From contig JAAKBF010000018.1 of assembly GCA_012656075.1 (NCBI GenBank), forward strand, positions 1 to 64,000: 64,000 bases of DNA, read 5' to 3'. Origin of the DNA: Phytophthora hibernalis. Its lineage: Eukaryota > Oomycota > Peronosporomycetes > Peronosporales > Peronosporaceae. Positions 55,741 to 64,000 of the stretch are shown here, piece by piece (position 1 is the first letter of the stretch; the number at the start of each line of letters is the position of its first letter). The position numbers and the translations under genes were made by a program. Below the pieces are notes generated by a model, which was given only the letters and a program-made list of their open reading frames with translations, ran no database searches and had not been told where the DNA came from.

Positions 55741-56805
55741 GTGCCAGGTTTCCCCAAAAACAGATTCAGCTGGCCTCGAGCAGATATGGCTTTCTATCTC
55801 CGAGCACATTCAATCGCAACTACAACATATGACCAGTACATCAAAGCATTGAGGAAGTGGTTCACGTGGTGCACCCGGCGCGGGGTCAACCCTACGCTTG
55901 GGGCGATTTGCCCGGCTGCCGCTATCCAACATATCACCGATTTCGTGCTCCACGGTTTACAAGATGGCTACAGATCTGGTCTCCCTGTGCGAAGATCGAC
56001 GATTCGAGCGACTCTGACAGGAGTCAGGCATTTTTCACTGCATTGGGGCTCAAATTTCCATCCGACCATCCACAAATCCGCATGGTTCTCAAGGACATCG
56101 GCCGCCTTGACCGCCACGTATAGCACAAGACCCCGGTATCGCTCAATATTCTGGAGACCTGCTATGCTTCCCTCGCCATCACAGCCCAGCTCTCTGAGGA
56201 TATTGTATCTGACGTTCTTATTCCAACTACAACGCTCAGAAATGACAGTGCTGGGGGCAAAGAAGTTTTCATGGTTTGCATTGAAGGCAGAATACATCAG
56301 TGTTACGGACGCACACGGGAGATCAATGACAAACGCAAGGGAATCTACGGCTGTGCACATCCGTTTAATCGGGTCGAAGACAAATTAGCAGGGTGACCCC
56401 ATCCAGCGTTTTCATAAGCGTTCAAGTCATCCCGTCGTGTGCCCAGTACTTAGAGCGCTATGTCTGCTGAAGACCCGACGTAATCTCCTGCGAAATATCC
56501 CAGCAGCGGTATTCCTGAACACGAAAGGCATTCCTGAGTACGTTACGTCACAGCGTGTCTCGGATGCAATTCAGCGGGAAGCCACAGGTGCAAGCAAGGA
56601 CCCGAGAGCTTACAGCGCCCACCCACTAAGGGAAGGCGGCGCCACGCACATGTATCGTGCTGGAGTGGACGCGCTGACAATACAGTTTCACGGCCGCTGG
56701 GCATCGGACACCCTTAAGCAGTACACACGACTTTGGAAGGAATCGGTCTCCACGCTATCAGCAACGATCGTCAGCGGTTCCAAACGTACGCACACACTCC
56801 AGTGA
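55741..56805 (+). pseudogene. DIRS-like tyrosine recombinase
   Basis: The core-binding half (TTTYDQYIKALRKWFTWC) is followed by the catalytic half. Catalytic residues can be seen: Arg in LQRSEMTVLG, the HxxR motif in HPLREGGATH, HGRW and the nucleophile Tyr in LKQYTRL. A TAG after LIGSKTN (56386-56388) and a frame change near 56130 break it. The tetrad itself is unmutated. Confidence 0.75.
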
Positions 56806-57399
56806 AGAAACACGCATTGTCCTGGTAAAGGGGAACCAGATCAACCTTGGCAAGGTCGACCTGGAGGTCAATGCCTCAGCCTTCACTGAAATGTATTGAA
56901 TTTGCCCCTACGACTGAAATCAAGGAAACCAGTACTTTAAGTGCTACAGAGCAGCTGCAAGTCGATATTTGTCTTATCTTTTGTATGCAAAAGTGTCCGT
57001 CACGCTTTCTCCTAGCCGATACTTACTTTTTATTTAATATGTTTGGCTTTTTACAAAAAAATAAATCTAAATTTTACATTTCTACATGTTTTACTTTTGT
57101 ATTCAAATGTGCACAAGGTAGTTTGATCTGCTGATATTCGGGCGGGCCGCATCAAGAAATTAAGCAAAACATGCTATCCCAGCCTCCGCATCAGCCCTAG
57201 TCGATTCATGCTCTTTCGTAATTAGACATGTACTTGCTTTTTGAGAGGCGCCGTAAGCCGCTATCTTACGTTTTACAAACAATGCAAAATGACTACTTCT
57301 TGATTTTAGTATTAAAATAGCTACAACGTCTATTGATGATCAAAACACAAAGACAGTTCGTCGTACGTGCAAGTTCTGCTCAACTAATGGATAAAATAT
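56806..57399. other. AT-rich spacer between two mobile elements
   Basis: No gene. It contains an AT-rich stretch (57000-57130) and probably the right end of the DIRS-like element and the left end of the Crypton. Confidence 0.4.
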
Positions 57400-59640
57400 A
57401 CCCCCCGAGTCAAGGCATTCAACTTCATCAAGATGGAGTCCGGCCCGCCTCAGCTTCGAGCCCTCGAGAGGCACTCTGTGCTGATAGCGTCCGGCGTGCA
57501 TGTACATCATCAAGAATGCAAACCCACATCGAAGCTATCGCCGCGGCTTTGCATCAAGGATTCGTGAGACTAAGGAAGAACACACACGGTATTTTGAGCC
57601 AGAGGGAGACGTAGATATTAACGTGTTCGCCACGAAATACTTCGAGGCGTTTCTATTGTCGAAAATAGATAGAAGTGGTGATACGCTCAAGGTAACGACG
57701 CTTGGTGGCTATCGAAGTGCTATCAAAGATATCTACCGGCAGAAAAAGATGGCACTCCCTGATGTCTATGCGGATGACATGAAGACCTTTTTGACGGCCT
57801 CAAGCGTATCGAGGCTGAACACTACCAAACGGGAGCGGGGGAAGCAAAAATGGCGGGCAAAATTGCGCTTCACTATTCCGTGTATGAGAGGAGATGTTAC
57901 TGTATGGATACAGTGGATTTTCGCACTTTTTCTTATATTGCAGTAGAAGTTAATGGGTCGATCGCATTCCGTCGAAACTATCAATTCTGGCCACCTCAGC
58001 AATGAGTACGATAGTATAAGGGTTATTTTTCACAAGAGCAAGGCAAACCAAGCCGACAATGGGAGAAAGAACCCTAGACATGTGTATGCTAACCCGCTAT
58101 CCCCGTGGACGTGCTGTATTACTGCCCTGGACATTTATTGTGAATTCCGGCTAGATTTGCCGAACAAGGTCTATTGCGTTGGGTCGGACAAAGATCAACC
58201 CAATACAAAATCCAAGTCAAATCACTTGTTTTGTTTGTTCTCTTAAGTACGACTCCGACTACGACCTGTCTTTCGGCCCCGATAGTAAAGCCAAGTGATC
58301 GATTCGCCGCCGGTTTGCCGAGGGTCGATTAACGAATCGAACAATCCAGTTTTGAGTAGAACTCACAATACTGGGCGTGCAGTTCTCGCCAAGACCCTGG
58401 GCTCCTTTTTCCGGGTCCCTTCAGCGCAATCGCTTTCGAAAACCGTTTGCTCGTGCCTTGAATGGGGACGACAACGAAGAATATCACGGTACCCATTCAG
58501 TGAGGAAGGGCGTGGCTACCTTTGCATACAATGGTAGTACGGGTGGGCCGTCGATCGTTAGCCTGTGTTTGCGATGTGGCTGGTCGCTCGGTGGTGTTCA
58601 AGATTGTTATTTTCGCTACGAGTACGCCGGTGATCAATTTTTGGGTAGAGTTGTTGCAGGTCTTCCTATAAACAGCGTGCAGTTTGAAGCACTTCGTTCT
58701 CACTTCAAGGATGACACCAATGCATTTGTGCGTGAAGGGGTCGAAAGCATGTTACCCGCTTGGTCATTGGACAGCAGCCTTCGCCAAATTCTCATGTTGT
58801 GCCTTGCTTCGTTGGTATTTAACTACAATTATCTCTGCACAGAACTACCAGCTACACACTCCCTTCGCGCCACTACTCTTTTCCGAGTAGCCAATTTCAG
58901 AGAGCGCCTCGAAAAACAGCTCGTCCGTGGAGTCTCTAATTGGATAAAAGCGAGTGGTATTCCACCTCAGGTGGTTATGTTCAGTCTACAAGAACATATA
59001 GAAGCTGCTGTATGTGCTCTACCAGCGACTCCGGCTGATCGATTTGTCAAATTACTAGAAGAAAAGGGTATTTGTGGCGGGGGTATCTCATCACAGCAAC
59101 TTGAAGACACAATGCGTCGGGTTCTGGGGGCAAGTGACCGAGTGCAAAATGATAGCACATTTGAGGCGGGCTGCATAACTCCACATACGACGGTCCACTT
59201 CTAGTCGAGCGATGGCAAACTCCACACACTGCCAGAGGCATTTGATTTCCTCAGCACATGTGTTCTACATGCTTGGATTCATTGGTGGTTTGGGAATGAG
59301 GGGGTAACCTCCATACAAGTCCATTCGCGCAAGTGACATGTCTACAAGAAACAAGAGACAAACGTATTCAGAATGGCAAGTTATGATGCATCACATTTCT
59401 GCACCAATTGTGCACAAAACAGACACACCACCACCCAACCTCGATGACCGGGCAGCAATCTGCAAATCTCTGCATCACTGGAGTGAACAGCCTGTCGCCC
59501 GGGCCCAGTCGCCGCTCACCTCAGCCTACTCAGCTGAAGATCTCCACGATGCTGCGTCTAGTGAGGGAAGCACGCAAACAATACCAACGCACGCACGATA
59601 GCGTTTAGACCGAGGAAGAGGAAGAAGAAGCCGTAAGATA
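57400..59640 (+). mobile_element. Crypton (tyrosine-recombinase DNA transposon), degenerate
   Basis: The core-binding region (PEGDVDINVFATKYFEAFL, then LKVTTLGGYRSAIKDIYR) is at 57590-57740. The catalytic region at 58490-58700 has the HxxR motif in GTHSVRKGVAT, then CLRCGWSLG and the candidate nucleophile Tyr in DCYFRYE, followed by AGDQFLGRVVAGLP. After 59210 comes a C-terminal block (HAWIHWWFGNEG) like the GCR1_C DNA-binding domain found in oomycete Cryptons. Frame changes occur near 57850, 58240-58380 and 59200, so it cannot move on its own. Cryptons lack RT and terminal inverted repeats, which makes the ends uncertain. Confidence 0.72.
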
Positions 59641-59773
59641 TACACACCTTCACGTGCCTGTCAGATGACCTTTTCTCGCGTGATTAAAGTCTGCAGACCT
59701 CTCGTACTTTCAGCCAAACAAATGTTGTCATTGACTTTGTCGTCAAACCGTCTGTGACACAAATGAATGTACC

Positions 59774-60054
59774 TTATTTTGCTTTAAAAACAAAGTCGCG
59801 TGTTTCGTGGTTCTTGTCCACAAGTCTCATGATTTCATCCATGTACTGGTCCATGTGGACACTTCCTTGACTTCCAGTGTACCGCATAATTTTTCGAGCA
59901 GCACGACCAGCTCCGAGGAGTCTATGGTTCCACTCCGGTCTTTGTCTGCGATCTGGAATGCCTCCTTCATCTGCAAGTAAATAGCGTGGTCGTGTATCCT
60001 TCGTGGACATTTTTTTGAGATGTCAGTTTTCAAGTACAAACCTTGAGCTTGCAC
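59774..60054 (-). pseudogene. EF-hand protein fragment
   Basis: A canonical EF-hand calcium loop, DKDRSGTIDSSE, lies in the frame 60054-59827 with flanking helices LQMKEAFQIA and LVVLLEKL. A second, weaker hand (MDEIMRLVDKN) follows in another frame and loses its loop. The layout is calmodulin/centrin-like, but only ~80 residues remain. Confidence 0.5.
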
Positions 60055-61483
60055 CTCCTTCTTACTTTTGTTATTGCTCTCACTAAGTAACCCCTCTCCC
60101 TAATTGCTACAACTGTGGTCAAGTGCATCTTCATCATCAGCTTGACTGTCTGCGCCGCCGTGGGAACCCCTGCGCTCAATCGACAACTGAAGCACCCTCA
60201 ACGACACCAGTGCCAGTGTTGATGTTGATGCCGATGTTACCACCAACGCGACTTCATCGCTTGAAGCCGATTTCTTGCATGGCGTTCTCCCTTGGAATAA
60301 AGTACTCTAAGAGCATCTCCAACGGTTCACGCTACACGGTACCTCTAAAAGGGCACTTACAGTGAAAATTATGGCTCCGCTATCCAAATCTTTCCCGTGG
60401 CGCTGTTTCCTCCTCATCGATTCACTCTAAAAGCCACGCGGTATATCTGTACTTTTAGCCTTCGGCATGAACGGGGAGCCAGACTGGAGAGCGCGCATGA
60501 AGCGCCTACGTGAAGTACATGCTGAAGGAGACGACGATGAAGTCGCTGGGGTAGCGATCCTGGCTTGTGCTTAAAAATGGCTCTCAGTGCACGGCCTGTG
60601 AGGAAACGGATAGTAAAGAGAGTGTAGTTGTTTGATTCTTCCAAAACACGAGCTTGCGTTGACTTACTTCTGCCATCTTCAATGTTTGCTTCAGCTACCG
60701 GTAGCCACTTCTGCGATTGTTCCATGGAGGTAGTCACCTAAAGTGCTGTCTTGGTGACCTGGTTTCCTGCTGGTCGTGTTTCACCCTCCGGAGAATCGAC
60801 GGCTGCTTGATAACGCGGCTTGAGCTACGGTGAGACAGACTACCACTAGGTGGTGGACGTGAACTGAACTTGGTGGCACCCGTGAACTTAGTGACGGCTG
60901 TACACTAGGCGCCGCACTTGAAGTCGGAAATGTACTTGGGGCTCGACTGCTCCCTCTCGGCGGCGCTTGAACTTGACCGCGCAGGTGGACTTGACGATAC
61001 TCTTAGAGGCGGAGATACAATTGGGTTTGGTGTCGCCCGTGAACTCCGTGGTGCTCTTGGACTCGACCGCTCGCGCTCGGTGGATCTCCAGGACCTGGAA
61101 ACGCGCGTGGACTTGGCGATTCCCGTTGACTTGTCGATGCACTCCGACTCGGCGACGCTGGTGGAGGTGGAGATGCTTCCACTACACGCTGGTCGCTCTT
61201 GAACTTAGCTACCTTGTAGATGCGTGGATGGAGCAGCAGACGGCAAGACTCCTGTTAGGAGGGAAGCAGGGAGGCAGGCTTCAGTACTGGCAGCCGTGAA
61301 ATACTTGGAGAACACACGCCCCTTCAGCTGCCAATCCTCGTAACGCATTTTCTTGCTGGAGATTTAGCGGACACCCGACCAAGGTCGCCCATTTACCGAG
61401 CGATCATGTGCTAATTAAACAACACGGCAATTAAGTTTATATAAAAATAAATTCTTAGGTTGGGGACGCGTGAATCCATGTTA
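60055..61483. other. region with low-complexity coding remnant, no gene called
   Basis: On the minus strand, 61180-60800 reads as Ser/Arg/Pro-rich low complexity (STRVSRSWRSTERERSS), and 60737-60414 continues as a basic frame. The plus strand shows imperfect repeats of GACTTGG/GGACTTG in the same place. It may be the remains of a Ser/Arg-rich protein gene; not firm enough to call. Confidence 0.3.
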
Positions 61484-61960
61484 AGCAGATGCATGAATCC
61501 TTCGGATAGCGTTCAATGGCGAGACTGCGTGTTTCTGTTTTTCGACGAGTTCGGTCACTTCTCGCACTTCGTGAATGTCTTCATCTGCGCTTCATTCTTT
61601 TGAGGCGTGCGTCGCTGCCGAATTTGTCGTCAAGCAAGCCCATTACCGTACCTTTCTCGTCGGTGCCGGTGGCTCCACTACCTTTCGGCAGCCTATTTCG
61701 AGAATGTCCACGCCTTCCATTGGAGATTCAGCGAGATCTGTCGTCGCGCCGATAATGAGGTCGATCACATCGCCAATCTCATCAAATTCGCATCTAAGGA
61801 CAACTTTCGCCAGTCGGAAGGCGACTAACATCACCAAAACGGCCCAGCACCAGCAAATACGTCCCACACGATTGCAGTACGATTCGGTGACAATTGCATG
61901 CGCAACGTACTATTTGATGTATGGCGCCGCAGTGTGAATTTTGTCAACCAACTTGTTGTC
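61484..61960 (-). pseudogene. truncated second copy of the 46-kb membrane-protein family
   Basis: Nucleotide similarity to 46090-46570 is evident along ~470 bases (AAGCAGATGCATGAATC and CGCGCCGA.AATGAG.TCGATCACATCG in both). The membrane segment is RICWCWAVLVMLVAFRLAKVV, with the same spacing to the charged tail, but the reading frame breaks after ~75 residues and the 5' half is missing. Confidence 0.65.
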
Positions 61961-62604
61961 GTGCTTTTTGTTGTGCCACAATCCTACCCTTTTAAATTTC
62001 CCGTTTAGCGTCACTGGGAGATAAATACAAGACCCCGGTAAAACGTCACGCTATATCCAGTGCCGTTACCGTGTAGCGTGAACCGTTGGAGAAGCTCTAA
62101 GGGCCTGTACTGAGAGTGGATTTTGATCCTAATGAAGGTTGCTTGAATGTTGTTCTAATCCGACTGGGTCAACATTCACGTATTTTCTGATACAATATGG
62201 CTGGTTATTTGGATATTCGACGTTTAATGTTGTTAATTTATGTGGATACGGTTGTCGTAAATACATATATATATACTTTTATGTGTTTTGACAGGATCCT
62301 GGACGGTTCTGTGTTCACTCTAAAGCTCTGGATATAAATACCCAGAGAAAAAAATGCAGACACCGCTCTCACTTCTGATATCTAAATTTATAAGTCACAG
62401 AAACCGCTCCATTTCTGATACGAGAAAAACTTAAGTTCACAAGTACCGATCTGACCAACACAACAATATGCACACACAAAAGCAGCGACAGTCCACGGAT
62501 TTTTCTGTCTTTCTGCTGGACAGGCAAGCAAAGCGGAGCCCATCTCTCTAGTCAATCTTGCACGCGGCCAGAGAGCTGCGCGCTCACGGCCCTCCGAAGG
62601 TGGC
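61961..62604. other. intergenic region
   Basis: No gene supported; AT-rich part near 62200-62280. Confidence 0.4.
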
Positions 62605-63204
62605 TTGAATGTGGAAGGACTGGCCAGTGATTTCTCTCTACTCAAACCTTTTCCAGATAGGATCCAGAGTAACTTGCTGCAGCGGCGCGCAGCGACCAGA
62701 AGTTGCAGTCCGGTCATGCCAGTTCCACGCGCTGCGGAGCTCCCACCAGAAACCATTTACGCAGGGGACACAATAGAGTACTACTCTGTGGGGTTCGTCT
62801 GTGGGGACTCAAGAGAGCATTGCCAATCTATGGTTCTTCGCGTGGACGACGCTGAAGGCAAGTAATTCCCGCTAACGGTGGATACGGCGGAGGTTCTACC
62901 ATAGACTATCCTGCTCAAGCGTCACTCTGATTGCTTTGGAAACCGATTCAAGCGCGATTTCGTCAAGTGGCGCAAGCTGCGGACATTCCGACTTGTAGCA
63001 GGGAGCTGGAATGCTCCAACCCAAGTCAGCACTTTGAACGCGGCTCTACCAGGCGCACTTAATGAAGCAGTAGAGGTATCTATCCGTCTGCATCGTACCA
63101 CAAGTGAGGAAATTGAGGGAGTTGGTCCCAGCAGTCGTCCGAGTGCGCGGACAGATCGTGGCAAGTTGCAGCGGCTTCACGCCCGTCCAGGACCGCCAAT
63201 ATAG
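62605..63204 (+). pseudogene. uncharacterised protein gene with two in-frame stops
   Basis: One plus-strand frame stays protein-like for 200 codons: TIEYYSVGFVCGDSREHC, then FPLTVDTAEVLP, then KRDFVKWRKLRTFRLVAG. It is interrupted only by TAA (62863-62865) and TAG (62902-62904), and ends at TAG 63202-63204. No shift of frame is needed. It lies among mobile-element sequence and may be a transposon-borne or expanded family; no domain recognised. Confidence 0.5.
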
Positions 63205-63844
63205 CTCCGGAAGCAGTGCAACCGGTTCAGACGGCTTCCAATACGAGTGAAGACGCCTCCAGGTTACAGCAATCCGGTGTGCAGTACACGGCCAACGCAG
63301 CTTTTGCACATATCCATAAAGCAGTCTCCGACGCACTTTCATTTGTTGTAGTCGCCATTGTACGGAATTGTTAATTCACGGGGATAACGTAATCAGTTAT
63401 GAAGGAAATATCACTTGGTCACGGTACTTCCGAAAGGACGAGGCGCTCAAATACAGCAGTTTGTGAAACACAGGACGCCGAACATGCAATGCTCGCAACC
63501 GTGGCTTAATCCCTGAGATCTGCAGCAATTCCTTGATCTGTTTGTCTTTCAATGTTTTTGTTAAATGGCACAACACAGTAGATAGCTCACTACGTGTATT
63601 GACTCATATTCCTAATTACCGTACTCAAGACGATGTTCTCAGTCTCATGCAAAGAGGAAGTGAGCACGCCTCGGACTTCGTCCGGGGTGGCATCGATTCC
63701 TCTGCCTGCTATCGTCATCGCACTATGTAGCCAGATCACATCTCCATCTGTGATCTGTTCTGAATGTCCTCTCGTACTTGATTATGATAGGTACATATCA
63801 TCTTAGACATGATTCTCTCATTCAGGTTTTCTCTATAAGGCAGG
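63205..63844. other. region probably holding the copia 3' LTR and flank
   Basis: No gene seen. If the LTR begins at 63866 on the minus strand, much of this stretch is LTR; its far end is not identifiable without the other copy. Confidence 0.35.
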
Positions 63845-64000
63845 TTAGCTGCCTCTACGCTCAACACTCCCACTAATTCTAGGGGACAACTTAAGATCGT
63901 GAACTCCTAGTTTCTCTCTTAGCTTTATGAACTGTTTTGTTGGTAGAGACTTTGTGAGAATATCTGCTGTCATCTCTGTTGTTGCACAGTATTCTATTTT
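63845..64000 (-). mobile_element. Ty1/copia retrotransposon, 3' end of pol and start of 3' LTR
   Basis: The frame entering from the right edge reads IEYCATTEMTADILTK, then FIKLREKLGV, the conserved end of copia RNase H. It is followed by a purine-rich tract ending TGGGAG and then TGTTGAGCGTAG, the expected start of a 3' LTR (from 63866 going left). The rest of the element lies outside the window. Confidence 0.8.

Larger units (their letters stand above)
52112..56805 (+). mobile_element. DIRS-like tyrosine-recombinase retrotransposon, degenerate
   Basis: Three blocks in DIRS order on the plus strand: a gag-like ORF1 (52112-53826), reverse transcriptase/RNase H remains (~53840-55800) and a tyrosine recombinase (55741-56805). 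All carry frame changes or stops. This class integrates with a tyrosine recombinase instead of a DDE integrase and has split or inverted terminal repeats instead of LTRs; I could not define the termini by eye. Confidence 0.75.

Noticed and set aside
1..64000. tRNA, rRNA genes and CRISPR arrays
   Set aside because: I looked for tRNA B-box-like GGTTCGAAT patterns and regularly spaced repeats and found none that fold or repeat convincingly; CRISPR is not expected in this organism.

Overview
The window is nuclear DNA of a plant-pathogenic oomycete, most probably Phytophthora or a close relative in the Peronosporales. The support is two Crinkler (CRN) effector-type loci, two tiny secreted peptides with an RxLR motif, oomycete-type initiator elements just upstream of start codons, short introns (56-84 bp) with GTRNGT donors and CTAAC-like branch sites, and DIRS-like, Crypton and Ty1/copia mobile elements. 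The species cannot be fixed from the sequence alone.

Layout. 1-14 kb is mixed: a frameshifted START/FYVE protein, a tandem exon-intron repeat, an ABCA transporter that is cut off inside its second ATPase domain, a frameshifted glycosyltransferase-like protein, a small secreted protein and an uncharacterised gene. 14.5-22.9 kb is gene-dense housekeeping sequence: a PX-OTU deubiquitinase fusion, a UBE3D/HECT_2 protein, deoxyhypusine hydroxylase, SmD3, a membrane-tailed ubiquitin-like protein and an EF-hand-like protein. 23-31.5 kb is an accessory island: a CRN pseudogene, two RxLR-like mini-peptides, a degraded full-size ABCB transporter with a 174-bp tandem duplication, and a secreted Gly/Trp/Tyr-rich protein. 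32-44.8 kb is again dense and housekeeping: MetAP2, a ~2,350-residue coiled-coil protein, mitochondrial uS5, a six-exon ARFRP1 GTPase, a four-exon NEDD8-like gene and UCHL5. From 44.84 kb to the end the sequence is gene-sparse: a MITE-like element, a membrane-protein family with a second truncated copy, a CRN pseudogene with an internal inversion, a DIRS-like element, a Crypton, and the 3' end of a copia element at the right edge.

How the genes relate. Several genes concern ubiquitin or ubiquitin-like proteins (OTU protease, UBE3D, Ubl-TM protein, NEDD8-like modifier, UCHL5), and others act in protein maturation (MetAP2, DOHH). The NEDD8-like and UCHL5 genes are convergent neighbours. The secreted-protein genes sit beside transposon-like or decayed sequence, which matches the gene-dense versus repeat-rich partition known for Phytophthora genomes.

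Caution on frameshifts. At least a dozen single-base frame breaks occur, many in homopolymers and several in genes that should be essential (SmD3, MetAP2, UCHL5, uS5m). Those I treat as likely assembly errors. Loci with nonsense codons, duplications, inversions or truncations (both CRNs, ABCB, ABCA, the mobile elements) I treat as real pseudogenes.
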